Source: JAPOUP01 sp965201085 (GTDB lineage Bacteria; Pseudomonadota; Alphaproteobacteria; Rhodobacterales; Rhodobacteraceae). Taken from it: a stretch of DNA of 64,000 nt. The position numbers and the translations under genes are program-made. Position 1 is the stretch's first letter. The number at the start of each line of letters is the position of its first letter. The notes under the pieces are model-generated. The model was given only the letters and a program-made list of their open reading frames with translations. It made no database searches and had not been told where the DNA came from. Positions 55,175-63,958 of this stretch are shown in pieces. Where the stretch lies: the NCBI GenBank assembly GCA_965201085.1, contig CBDAVS010000025.1:248001-312000 (forward strand), read 5' to 3'.

Positions 55175-55915
55175 TCAGACCCCCCTTGTCACACCGCCAT
55201 CGGCCATGATCGCCTGTCCGGTGATGTAACCGCTAGCGTCGGACAGTAAGAATTCCGCTGTCCTTGCAATTTCCTTGAGCTGACCAAGGCGTTTCAACGG
55301 AATGCCGTTCACCAGGCTTTCGGGCTGCTCCCAGTTTTCGATATAGCCGGGAAGCAGACTGTTGATGCGAATACCGTCACGACCCAAAACCTCGGCCTGC
55401 AGCTTTACCAATGCTAGCGTGGCGGCCCGCGTTACCGAGGACACCGGATAGCTTAGCTTTGGCTCCCGAGCGGCGAAGGTTGAAATCGACAGAATAGAGC
55501 CGCCGCCGGTTGACCTCAGCACAGGCACCACGTGGCGCAGCATCCTGGACAGGCTGAAGAACGTCATGTCAAAGCCGCCCTGCCAATCGGCATCGGATAT
55601 GTCCCCAAGGCCATCGGTCACGCTATCGGTGGCGCCACCGTCATCGCGTAGCGACAAAGGGGCGTGACCGGGATTGAGCACCACCCCGTCGATCTGACCG
55701 AAGTGGGCTTGTGCGACAGCCACAAACCCGGCGATGTCACCCTCGTCAAGAAGCGAACCGCGATAGGCGAGGGCGCCGATCTCCTTGCCCAGTTGCTCGA
55801 CTTTCGCAGAGCGCGCCATCACCGCGACGCGATGGAACGCCGCAAGGTGGCGGGCAATGGCGGCACCAAGGCCCTGGCTGGCACCGGTTACAAGAATGAC
55901 CGGTGACGCGCTCAT
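55175..55915 (-). CDS. Short-chain dehydrogenase/reductase
   Basis: A 246-residue SDR. VILVTGASQGLGAAIARHLA is the cofactor motif and VVLNPGHAPLSL stands in place of NNAG. The catalytic YxxxK appears as YPVSSVTRAATLALVK: Tyr is present but the Lys position is Ser, with an Arg two residues further, so catalysis may differ. LSDASGYITGQAIMADGG is the normal C-terminus. Overlaps the amidohydrolase gene by 4 bases. Confidence 0.88.
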   Translation of the reverse strand: MSASPVILVTGASQGLGAAIARHLAAFHRVAVMARSAKVEQLGKEIGALAYRGSLLDEGDIAGFVAVAQAHFGQIDGVVLNPGHAPLSLRDDGGATDSVTDGLGDISDADWQGGFDMTFFSLSRMLRHVVPVLRSTGGGSILSISTFAAREPKLSYPVSSVTRAATLALVKLQAEVLGRDGIRINSLLPGYIENWEQPESLVNGIPLKRLGQLKEIARTAEFLLSDASGYITGQAIMADGGVTRGV

Positions 55916-56763
55916 GACAGATTGAAGACTCTCTGCGCATTGCCGCGCAGAAGTTTCCGTTTCGGCCCATCACGCAGATCAAGCGCCTCGATTTCTGCCA
56001 AAGACCGCTGATGCGGGATCACCGGGAAATCTGTCCCCCAAAGCACCTTGTCCTGACCTCTGGTGTTGATGAATTTCACGAACTCGGGTTCCCAGTATTT
56101 CGGCGCATAGGCCGATGTACCCATGAACACATTGGCGTGTTTTGATGCCAATGCGATGGCCTCTTGCACCCATGGCCAACCGGTATGCGCGCAGACTATT
56201 TTCAAATCGGGGAAATACAGTGCGATCCGATCCAGATTAGCTGGGCGCCCCACGTCGATTGGCATTTGGTCCAAGGTATGGCCCATGGAAATCACCACCG
56301 GCACACCCAATTCGGCGCATTTGGCGTAAAACGGAAAGTAATAGGCGTGATCCGGGGTCAGGTCATAGCCGTGCGGGTGGATATGCGCGCCGACGAAACC
56401 GTGCTCTCTCACCGCGGTTTCCAGCTCCCGCACACCGTCCATTCGGCTCATCGGATTGATACCACACAGACCCAAGACCCGCCCGGGCGCAGCGCGGCAA
56501 GCCTCCGCCAGTTCTTCGACGGTGGTCTCGTAGTTCATTTTTTGCCCGAAGTATGACCAGCTTTTCAAAGCGGTCACGATGATCTTGTCCATCCCGATCC
56601 CGTCCATCCGCTCGGCAAATTCCGGAGCAGTCCAGCCGAGCAGATTGTCTGTCAGCCCGAGCCGTTCGAAGGTCGCGACCTCGTCCGGGTTCGAAAGAAT
56701 GTTCTTTCTTAAATTCTCGCTCGTGAAGTGGTTGGACAGGCTGTCAATTGCACTAAGGGTCAT
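55912..56763 (-). CDS. Amidohydrolase_2-family hydrolase/decarboxylase
   Basis: A 283-residue TIM-barrel protein. GFVGAHIHPHGYDLTPDH holds metal His, KIVCAHTGWPWVQEAIALA the next, and KVLWGTDFPVIPHQRS the catalytic Asp. The N-terminal HxH strand is not obvious, a known variant in this family. Overlaps both neighbours by 4 bases, so it is a stoichiometric step of the pathway. Substrate unknown. Confidence 0.85.
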   Translation of the reverse strand: MTLSAIDSLSNHFTSENLRKNILSNPDEVATFERLGLTDNLLGWTAPEFAERMDGIGMDKIIVTALKSWSYFGQKMNYETTVEELAEACRAAPGRVLGLCGINPMSRMDGVRELETAVREHGFVGAHIHPHGYDLTPDHAYYFPFYAKCAELGVPVVISMGHTLDQMPIDVGRPANLDRIALYFPDLKIVCAHTGWPWVQEAIALASKHANVFMGTSAYAPKYWEPEFVKFINTRGQDKVLWGTDFPVIPHQRSLAEIEALDLRDGPKRKLLRGNAQRVFNLS

Positions 56764-57512
56764 GGTTGAGCCTCCTTCTTAGGTATTCCGGTAAAGGGCT
56801 GGCTGGCCTCGGCAATCATGTTGAGAGTGAACATCTCGCTGGCGGCGGCACCGAGTGAAAGGTGCATGACCCGTTTCGCCTGCGCCAGCACTTCGCGGTC
56901 GGCATCGGCGGCAAACGCGCGGGCCATTTCTAATGCGTGTGGAACTGCGCGTCCCGTCTCGACAACCTCCATGACAAGACCCATGTCGCAGGCAAGCTCG
57001 GCAGGCCAATCCTCGCTCCAAAGAACCAGTCGCTTGGCGGGCGCCATGCCGATCAACCGCGGTAGCCGGGTCAGCCCTCCCCAACTTGGAAGCCCCTTGA
57101 TGTGCCGGACCTCGGGCAAGGCAAAGAGCGCATCCCGCCCCGCAATCCGCAAATCGCAGCTAATCGACAACTCCAACCCGCCGCCGACGCAATAGCCTTC
57201 GACTGCGGCGATGGTCAGGCAGGGCAGCGCCTCAATCCGGTCCATCAGGCGCAGACCACGTTCGAAGTGAGCACGCGATTCCGCTTCGGTGCGCTCGGCA
57301 TAAGCCTTGAGATCATCGCCCGCACAGAAGGCTTTTGTGCCTTCTCCAGCGATTACCAGAGCAACGATGCCGCTGGCCTCGATTTCTTCCAACGCCGCGT
57401 GCATGGCAACGACCGTGTGATGGTCGAGCGCATTGCGCCGCCGTTCCCGCTTTATCAGCAAAAGCGCGGTGCGCCCGTCTTCGTCCAATGTCAGTTCGAT
57501 CGTGTCAGTCAA
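56760..57512 (-). CDS. Enoyl-CoA hydratase/crotonase family protein
   Basis: About 250 residues. TKAFCAGDDLKAYAE and AAVEGYCVGGGLELSISCDL form the oxyanion hole; ALPEVRHIKGLPSWGGLTRL is the active-site helix, where the usual Glu/Gly pair is not clear. The start is TTG 57512 (LTDTIELTLDEDG), overlapping the dehydrogenase stop with GAGGGG upstream; the frame is open to 57545 but that part belongs to the previous gene. CaiD-like position after a CaiA/CaiC-like pair. Confidence 0.85.
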   Translation of the reverse strand: MTDTIELTLDEDGRTALLLIKRERRRNALDHHTVVAMHAALEEIEASGIVALVIAGEGTKAFCAGDDLKAYAERTEAESRAHFERGLRLMDRIEALPCLTIAAVEGYCVGGGLELSISCDLRIAGRDALFALPEVRHIKGLPSWGGLTRLPRLIGMAPAKRLVLWSEDWPAELACDMGLVMEVVETGRAVPHALEMARAFAADADREVLAQAKRVMHLSLGAAASEMFTLNMIAEASQPFTGIPKKEAQP

Positions 57513-58680
57513 TTGGTAACCCCTCGGCCTGCAAGTGCCGCCCAATGATCATTTTGTGAATCTGCGTGGTGCCATCATAGATCTGGTAGGCCTTTACATC
57601 GCGCATGAACCGCCCGAGTGGCAACTCGCGCGACAACCCGTTTGCCCCCATGACCTGAATACCCTCAACCGCAGCGCGCATGGCGATTTCGGTGCATAGG
57701 TTTTTGGCCATCGACCCCAGGATTCCTGCCCGCCGGTCGCGACCCGTCTCGAACGCGTCAATGGCCTGCATCCAGACGGCGCGCGCCGCAACATATTCCG
57801 TGGAAAGGTCGGACAACAGAAACTGCAGACCCTGATGTTCAATTATTGGTTTGCCAAACGCCATTCGTTCCCGCGCATAACCAATCGCAATGTCAAGGCA
57901 GGCACGCGCGGCACCAAGCGCCTTGGCCGACACGTTGAGCCGCGCTTCGTCAAGGGCGGCCATGGCTGTCTTCCAGCCTTCGCCTTCGTCTCCGAGGACA
58001 TCGGCATCGGGAACGAAGCATTGGTCGAATTGCAGAGTGGATTGCGGTGAGCCATTGACAGAAATGAGTTTCTCATCGCGCACTACGGTGAATCCCTCGG
58101 CCCCCTTGCGAACCATGAAAGCAGAGATACCTCGCGACCGCAGGTCAGGGTCAGTTTTTGCGAAAACCACGACAATGTCGGCCATGCCCCCATGGGTACA
58201 CCAGGTTTTCGTTCCGGTCAGACGCCAGCCACCTTCGACCCGCTCGGCACGTGTCGTCATCGCCGCAGCATCCGATCCAGCCTCAGGTTCCGAAATTGCA
58301 ATGGCAGGACACCATTCGCCACTCGCAACCTTCGGCAGGACTTCGGATTGCAATGCGTTCGATCCATGCTCGATCAACGGAAGCACCGCGTCGGGCCAGG
58401 TCGAAAGGATGACTGCGAAAGAACCTGAGTAGCGGGCAATGCGCTCGATCACCTCGAGACGGGTTCTCAGCCCCAACCCCAGTCCGCCATAGTTTTCGGG
58501 AAGCGCGATGGCGAACAGGCCAAGTTCCGCGGCCTTCTCGTGAAGGTCCCACGGGTAACTGTCGCTTTCGTCGATGTCCTTTGCACGCGGGGCAAGTTCC
58601 TTTTCGGCAAAACGCTCTACGCTGCGCAGCACCTCTCGCGCGACTTCGTCCTGCTGCTCGCTTTCCTGCAATACATTCAT
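57505..58680 (-). CDS. Acyl-CoA dehydrogenase, CaiA-like
   Basis: A 391-residue flavoenzyme. AIALPENYGGLGLGLRTRLE, AISEPEAGSDAAAMTTRAE and TGTKTWCTHGGMADIVVVF are the FAD and substrate blocks. The C-terminal signature reads YQIYDGTTQIHKMIIGRHL: the position of the usual catalytic Glu in YEGT is Asp. ATG 58680 has GGAGAGATGAAAG before it; upstream residues belong to the ligase gene 4 bases away. Probably oxidises the CoA ester made by the upstream ligase. Confidence 0.9.
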   Translation of the reverse strand: MNVLQESEQQDEVAREVLRSVERFAEKELAPRAKDIDESDSYPWDLHEKAAELGLFAIALPENYGGLGLGLRTRLEVIERIARYSGSFAVILSTWPDAVLPLIEHGSNALQSEVLPKVASGEWCPAIAISEPEAGSDAAAMTTRAERVEGGWRLTGTKTWCTHGGMADIVVVFAKTDPDLRSRGISAFMVRKGAEGFTVVRDEKLISVNGSPQSTLQFDQCFVPDADVLGDEGEGWKTAMAALDEARLNVSAKALGAARACLDIAIGYARERMAFGKPIIEHQGLQFLLSDLSTEYVAARAVWMQAIDAFETGRDRRAGILGSMAKNLCTEIAMRAAVEGIQVMGANGLSRELPLGRFMRDVKAYQIYDGTTQIHKMIIGRHLQAEGLPID

Positions 58681-58684
58681 TCTT

Positions 58685-60346
58685 TCATCTCTCCGCAATA
58701 CTGGCCGCGTACGCGGCAAGGTCGATGCTGTCTGCAGTTACACCGTGTTGAACCAAGGTCGTCTTGTTGATCTTGTCCGAGGCGCTTCGCGGCAGGCTCT
58801 GGTCAACACGCAGAAACCGCGGAACCATGTGTCCCGGCAAACTTGTACGCAGAAAAGCACCGAGTGCTTCCACGTCCAAATTATGCTCCTTGGCAAGTTC
58901 TACCGCAGCCATCAGCTCGAAATCGCCGCTGCCGTCCGGCACCGCATAGGCCGCCGCAGCCGCGATGCCTGCAAAAGCGGTAAGTTCCTGTTCGACCTCG
59001 AAAGATGAAATGTTCTCGCCACGCCTGCGGATGACGTGCTTTGACCTGTCCACAAAGAAAAAGCTACCATTGGTGTCCTGGCGAAACAAATCGCCGGTAT
59101 GATACCAGCCATTGCGCCATGCATCGAGCGACGCCTGTGGCATGTTAAAATATCGTGCCGCAATGACCCATGGTGTATCGCATCGAAGGCAGAGTTCTCC
59201 TACCGCGCCGGCGGGAACCTCAATATCGTTCTCGTTCACAAGCCTCGCTGAGAACCCGTCACGCAACTGTCCGCAATAGCCTGCGCTTGTAAGCGAATTG
59301 TTTCCAATGATCTCAGATGTGATAGGAGGGCCACATTCCGTCTGGTCGTATTGAGTATAGACTTCAACCCCGAACCGGTTGCGAAACAGTTCGACATTTT
59401 TTTGTAGCGGGTATTGTACGACAACTCGCAGCGGATTGTTGGCATCGTCGGTTTTTGCAGGTTGATTTAGCAGGAAATCCGACATGACACCGATCAGAAC
59501 GGTCATGGTCACGCCGTTACGCCGCACCTGATCCCAAAACTGCGTAGCGCTGAACCTTCCGACAACGACAAAGCTCGCTTGGTAGTGAAGGGCAGCCCAG
59601 GGCACATAAGATCCCGCAATGTGAAACCAGGCAGAAGGCGACATGAAGCGATCGCTGCTGGACAAGAAGCGCAACCCATCGGCCGCCATCGTCGCGGCAT
59701 GCACATGCGTGCTTTCCACGCCCTTCGGCACACCCGTCGTCCCTGAAGTCAGAAAGACAGTGTGCACATCCCAGGGTTCTATCGATGGCCCCTCCGCTAG
59801 AGGCTCTCCGGACGCTGCTATAAGTCCGCCTGGCAAAGCCTCACGTCCGTCCGATAGAGTGACCGAGTTTTCAGAATCAATTGCCACGACTGTTTCAAGA
59901 GAGTCGGCGAGATTATCCGGCAAACTTTCGAGAAGGTGGACTGGAGCTACGAGCAAGTGCGGTTTGACATAGCTCAAGGCATTCTCAAGCGGTCCGCCGC
60001 GAAGATCAGGGTTGAGCGGGACCAGCACCGCACCCATGTACCAGACGGCTAAAGACAGCCGAACCGCATCTGGCCCGTCCGGCACCCATAAAGCGAGCCT
60101 ATCGTTCCGCGCTAGTCCAATGGCCTTCAGCGCCCGAGCGGTCTTGCGCGCCAGGTCTAGCGCTTCGCCATAGCTCCACGTCGGACCCTCGTCGAAAATG
60201 ACGAACGGCGCATCGGGCGCTTCCGCAGCGCATTGTTCGAGCATTCGCGGAAGCACGCAGGCCTTGCGGTTTTCGATGCGATCTTTCAGGTTCTCAATCG
60301 GGATCACGGGAATGCTTTCAGTAGAGGTATAGACCTGTTCGATCAT
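58685..60346 (-). CDS. AMP-forming acyl-CoA ligase, CaiC-like
   Basis: A 553-residue adenylate-forming enzyme. FLTSGTTGVPKGVESTHVHA is the ATP loop, YTQYDQTECGPPI the A5 motif, GWYHTGDLFRQDTNGSFFF A7, and RRRGENISSFEVEQEL A8, with the catalytic Lys in PRSASDKINKT. The closest functional type by organisation is crotonobetaine/carnitine-CoA ligase. First gene of the operon, divergent from the LysR gene. It would activate a carboxylate substrate as CoA ester. Confidence 0.88.
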   Translation of the reverse strand: MIEQVYTSTESIPVIPIENLKDRIENRKACVLPRMLEQCAAEAPDAPFVIFDEGPTWSYGEALDLARKTARALKAIGLARNDRLALWVPDGPDAVRLSLAVWYMGAVLVPLNPDLRGGPLENALSYVKPHLLVAPVHLLESLPDNLADSLETVVAIDSENSVTLSDGREALPGGLIAASGEPLAEGPSIEPWDVHTVFLTSGTTGVPKGVESTHVHAATMAADGLRFLSSSDRFMSPSAWFHIAGSYVPWAALHYQASFVVVGRFSATQFWDQVRRNGVTMTVLIGVMSDFLLNQPAKTDDANNPLRVVVQYPLQKNVELFRNRFGVEVYTQYDQTECGPPITSEIIGNNSLTSAGYCGQLRDGFSARLVNENDIEVPAGAVGELCLRCDTPWVIAARYFNMPQASLDAWRNGWYHTGDLFRQDTNGSFFFVDRSKHVIRRRGENISSFEVEQELTAFAGIAAAAAYAVPDGSGDFELMAAVELAKEHNLDVEALGAFLRTSLPGHMVPRFLRVDQSLPRSASDKINKTTLVQHGVTADSIDLAAYAASIAER

Positions 60347-60412
60347 CCCGGGTCAATAACTTTTGAACAAAGGAATTAAATTCGGGCATGGCTCGAATTG
60401 ATTTCGTCCTGT

Positions 60413-61375
60413 ATGGAGTTGACTTTGCGGATCGAATTGGACTGGTATGTTCCTCATCATCCAAGGACACGTCACTTGCCGCGAAAGTTGCCACCGCTCA
60501 ACGCTCTGAGGTCATTTGAGGCCGCGGGTCGCAAAATGAGCTTCACAAAGGCGTCGGAGGAACTGTTTGTCACCGAAACGGCCGTCAGCAAAGCCGTACG
60601 TAATCTTGAAGATCATTTCGGGGTAAAACTTTTCTCACGTGAAAAGACCGGACTGCAGCTAACGGAGTACGGGCGCTTTATGCTGCCGAAGGTAAGCCGC
60701 GCGCTGGATGACCTCAGTAATACGGCACAAAGAGTGTACCAAGCACGCAGCAGGACCATCACCATACTGTCCACGCCATATTTTGCAGCCAACTTCATAG
60801 CGCCGCTTATGAGCGAGATTTCCGAATTGGAATCAGAGCTCAACATTACGATCCGGACATCCTTCCGCTATGAACAACTTGGCAATGTCGACTTCGATCT
60901 GGCCATCTGGTACGGGAACGATATCCGCGAGGGATTTGTGCGGGAACCGCTTTGCAGTTTACCTAGAGCGCCACTGTGCTCGCCTGCATACGCCGAAAAA
61001 CTCGGACTGTGGGGCGCACCGCAAGCTTTGAAAGACGCTTGTCTCCTGCACGAATTTGATTATTCGACATGGGAATCTTGGTGCCGTCGAGCCGAGCTAT
61101 TCGACATCAATGTCGCCAGAGGAATCGTTTCCGATCAGTTCGAAACCACTTTACGTGCAGCGCGCGCATCAGCCGGAGTCGGACTACTATTCAAGACCCT
61201 GGCACAAGACCCCGAGATGGGATTGGTCGCCCCGTTCGGTTGCGAATTGACAATTGACACTGAGTATTGGCTGTATCACAGAAGCGCTCCGCGTGACCAA
61301 ATGCTAGAAGGCAAGGTTATCAACTTCCTGAAAAAGAAGATCGGTCTTGTTGGTGGCCAAAGTTCTAATAACTGA
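60413..61375 (+). CDS. LysR-family regulator, GcvA-like
   Basis: About 320 residues. The helix-turn-helix is MSFTKASEELFVTETAVSKA with VRNLEDHFGVKLFSREK after PPLNALRSFEAAGR; the effector domain follows (ILSTPYFAANFIAPLMSEIS, LAIWYGNDIREG). The start is not certain: ATG 60413 is taken, giving about 20 residues before the family start. Divergent from the eight-gene operon, 66 bases apart, so it is the likely regulator of it. Confidence 0.9.
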   Translation: MELTLRIELDWYVPHHPRTRHLPRKLPPLNALRSFEAAGRKMSFTKASEELFVTETAVSKAVRNLEDHFGVKLFSREKTGLQLTEYGRFMLPKVSRALDDLSNTAQRVYQARSRTITILSTPYFAANFIAPLMSEISELESELNITIRTSFRYEQLGNVDFDLAIWYGNDIREGFVREPLCSLPRAPLCSPAYAEKLGLWGAPQALKDACLLHEFDYSTWESWCRRAELFDINVARGIVSDQFETTLRAARASAGVGLLFKTLAQDPEMGLVAPFGCELTIDTEYWLYHRSAPRDQMLEGKVINFLKKKIGLVGGQSSNN

Positions 61376-61777
61376 AGGCGTCAACGCAATTTGGGCATCA
61401 CCAATGCTCTTGGGCCGATGAAGCGGCAACATGCCCAAAAGACATGAAACGTGGCAAATGATTAGCCCAGCGTCCGTGTCCCGTCGTTTGAAGAATGCCG
61501 ACCAGTCTTTACCGCGCGTCACCCTCGGCGCAGATAGGGAGCCCAGGGCACGATCTGAATAAATGTTCATGAACCTTGGAAAATAAGTCGTTATGAGCAC
61601 CCGCCTTCATCTTGCTAGACTTTTTAAGGAACGCAATTCCGGGGGTGCACGTGGGCTTCAGGGTCTTCGTAGCTGTTGAAAACGTAGGCGGCGAAACAGG
61701 TCCGGCCGCTGCCCGGATGTTTCGCAAATCAAACCAGCGACCTGTGATCGACAAACAGCAATGGGGAAGAGACGAAA
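61376..61777 (+). other. Intergenic stretch with no recognised gene
   Basis: 402 bases between the LysR gene and the solute-binding protein gene. AT-richer than the neighbours. No gene recognised; the promoter of the solute-binding protein gene is expected here, with GGGAAGAG just upstream of ATG 61778. Confidence 0.45.
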
Positions 61778-63430
61778 ATGAATGACAGCGAAGCAATCCA
61801 CTTGTCTGTCTACGCGCGCGTAGACGAGTTCAAAACCCAGAGGATCTCACGACGCGAGTTTCTCGCACAAGTCACCGCCAAGGGAGTGACCGTTGGCGCC
61901 GCCTACATGCTGATTGGCGAGCCGCAACCGGCTATGGCGGCTGGGGTTGCCAAGCAGGGAGGTACTCTGCGAATTGCAGCTCCGGTGCGCGAAATTCGTG
62001 AACCGCGCATGATGAACTCTGTAGAAATGGGCAACATCCACCGCGGGTTTTTCGAGTACCTTGTGGAATATCAGAATGACGGCTCCTTCGTTCCTATGCT
62101 TCTCGAAAGCTGGGAAGTGAATGATGATGCAAGCCAATACACGCTGCGCATTCGACCCGGCATCAAATGGTCGAATGGAGAGGACTTCACGGCCGAGCAC
62201 GTCGCACATGCCATCGAAAGTTGGTGCGATAAGTCCGTGGAAGGCAACACCATGCAAACTCGTATGGGGTCGATGATTGACGCAGAGACGGGGAAAGCCA
62301 CCGAAGGAGCCATATCCGTGACTGATCCGTTGACCGTCGTACTCAAGACAAACCGTCCGGATATCACGATCATTCCAACATTGGCAGACTACCCCGCCTC
62401 CATCGCCCACCCGGATTTCGACCCTCAAGATCTTACAACATTGATCGGAACGGGCCCGTATCGTCTTGCCGAGCATGAAGTTGGTGTGCGCGCGGTAATC
62501 GAACGCGACACAGACCGTGAATGGTGGGGTTCGAGCGTCATGGGTGGCGCGATGCTCGATCGCATTGAGTACATCGACTTTGGCGTCGATATGGTCTCCT
62601 CTGTGGCCGCCGTCGAGAGCGAAGAAGTCGATATGCTGAGCGAGACGACAGGAGAATTCATTCAAGTCTTAGATGGCTTGGGGTGGACGAAATCAGAAGT
62701 CACCACGGGTCAGACCATTGTCATCCGTCCGCAACAAAAGGCAGAAGTAGATGGCAAGGTGCCTTATTCCGACAAACGGGTTCGACGTGCTCTCGCATTG
62801 GCGGTGGACAATGCGATCATCCTCGAATTGGGTTATTCGAGCCTTGGCACCACCGCAGAAAATCATCACGTCGCCCCTGTGCATCCGGAGTATGCAGAGC
62901 TGGCACCGATCGGTCGGAACGTCGAAGAAGCCAATCGGTTGATGGAAGAAGCCGGGATGATGGACTTCGAACACCAGTTGACGTCGATCGACGCAGGCTG
63001 GATGAAGGATACGGTGGATGCAATTGCCGCGCAGCTGCGTGATGCAGGCTTCAAAGTGAGTCGCAAGGTGGTACCTTCCGAGGCATTCTGGAACGATTGG
63101 AACAAGTTTCCTTTCTCTGGCACGAATTGGAGCCACCGTCCTCTGGGGGTGCAGAACCTCAATCTTGCATATCGTTCCGACGGCTCATGGAATGAATCCG
63201 GTTTCGCGAATGCAGAGTTTGATTCACTAATTGACGAGGCTCTGAAGATTGCCGATGCCGAAAAACGGCGCGAACTGATGTTCAGGATCGAAACCATCCT
63301 GCAGGAGGAGGGCGTGATCATCCAGCCGTATTGGAGATCGCTTTACCGGCATTACCGTCCCGATGTGGTTGGCGCGGAAATGCATGTGGCTCGGGAAATT
63401 TACCCCTACAAACTGGGTTTCGCGGCATAG
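61778..63430 (+). CDS. ABC transporter solute-binding protein, family 5, Tat-exported
   Basis: A 550-residue DppA/OppA-type binding protein. A twin-arginine motif S24-RREFL-29 precedes the hydrophobic VTVGAAYMLIGEPQPAMAAG, so it is exported folded to the periplasm. GGTLRIAAPVREIREPR opens the mature part; LLESWEVNDDASQYTLRIRP and GIKWSNGEDFTAEHVAHAIE are the family signature. The permeases and ATPases expected downstream are absent: an IS200 element follows at once. It may feed the adjacent operon with substrate. Confidence 0.9.
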   Translation: MNDSEAIHLSVYARVDEFKTQRISRREFLAQVTAKGVTVGAAYMLIGEPQPAMAAGVAKQGGTLRIAAPVREIREPRMMNSVEMGNIHRGFFEYLVEYQNDGSFVPMLLESWEVNDDASQYTLRIRPGIKWSNGEDFTAEHVAHAIESWCDKSVEGNTMQTRMGSMIDAETGKATEGAISVTDPLTVVLKTNRPDITIIPTLADYPASIAHPDFDPQDLTTLIGTGPYRLAEHEVGVRAVIERDTDREWWGSSVMGGAMLDRIEYIDFGVDMVSSVAAVESEEVDMLSETTGEFIQVLDGLGWTKSEVTTGQTIVIRPQQKAEVDGKVPYSDKRVRRALALAVDNAIILELGYSSLGTTAENHHVAPVHPEYAELAPIGRNVEEANRLMEEAGMMDFEHQLTSIDAGWMKDTVDAIAAQLRDAGFKVSRKVVPSEAFWNDWNKFPFSGTNWSHRPLGVQNLNLAYRSDGSWNESGFANAEFDSLIDEALKIADAEKRRELMFRIETILQEEGVIIQPYWRSLYRHYRPDVVGAEMHVAREIYPYKLGFAA

Positions 63431-63470
63431 AGCAACTGTGTTCGCCCTCAAACAAACAAATTTCACGGAA

Positions 63471-63497
63471 CGGCCGGTCAGAAAGGACCGGTCGTTT
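63471..63497 (+). terminator. Possible terminator after the solute-binding protein
   Basis: CGGCCGGTC (63471-63479) pairs with GACCGGTCG (63486-63494) with one G-T wobble around a short loop, followed by TTT. The T-run is short, so termination may be weak. Confidence 0.45.
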
Positions 63498-63530
63498 CCA
63501 TCTTGCACATCAGGATGAAAAACTGAACCA

Positions 63531-63947
63531 CTACCGACTGGCGTCGGTAGGATCGGCGATATGTTTTTCGAGGTATTGCAGGACGGTGTCTTCGGTAATG
63601 GCGCCGTTAGTGGTGGAAAAATAGCCCCTCCCCCAGAAGTGGCGGCCCCAATAGCGCCTGCGCAGCGCGGGAAACTCCCGCTGCACTTTGTGAGACGAAC
63701 GACCCTTCATCCTGCGCACCAGATCGGAGATGGCGATCTTCGGCGGCACCGATACGAACATGTGGACATGGTCGGATGACAGCACCCCGCGCAGGATGTC
63801 GACCTCGTTCTCGCTACAGACCTGACGAATGATGTCGCGCACCCGCAGGCGCACCTGGCCGGTCAACACCTTGTAGCGGTATTTCGTCGACCAGACGATG
63901 TGGTGCCGGTGATAGAAAACACAGTGTTTGCCGGTGTCATACTGCAT
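63531..63947 (-). CDS. tnpA: IS200/IS605-family Y1 transposase TnpA
   Basis: A 138-residue HUH single-strand transposase. HHIVWSTKYRYKVLTGQV is the N-terminal strand, SSDHVHMFVSVPPKIAISDL contains the HUH motif (HVH), RRMKGRSSHKVQREFP follows, and the catalytic Tyr is in ITEDTVLQYLEKHIADP. Complete, from ATG 63947 to TAG 63531. The stop lies within a hairpin (CTACCGAC/GTCGGTAG, 63531-63550), probably the element's right-end structure. Confidence 0.95.
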   Translation of the reverse strand: MQYDTGKHCVFYHRHHIVWSTKYRYKVLTGQVRLRVRDIIRQVCSENEVDILRGVLSSDHVHMFVSVPPKIAISDLVRRMKGRSSHKVQREFPALRRRYWGRHFWGRGYFSTTNGAITEDTVLQYLEKHIADPTDASR

Positions 63948-63958
63948 GACCTTACCCT

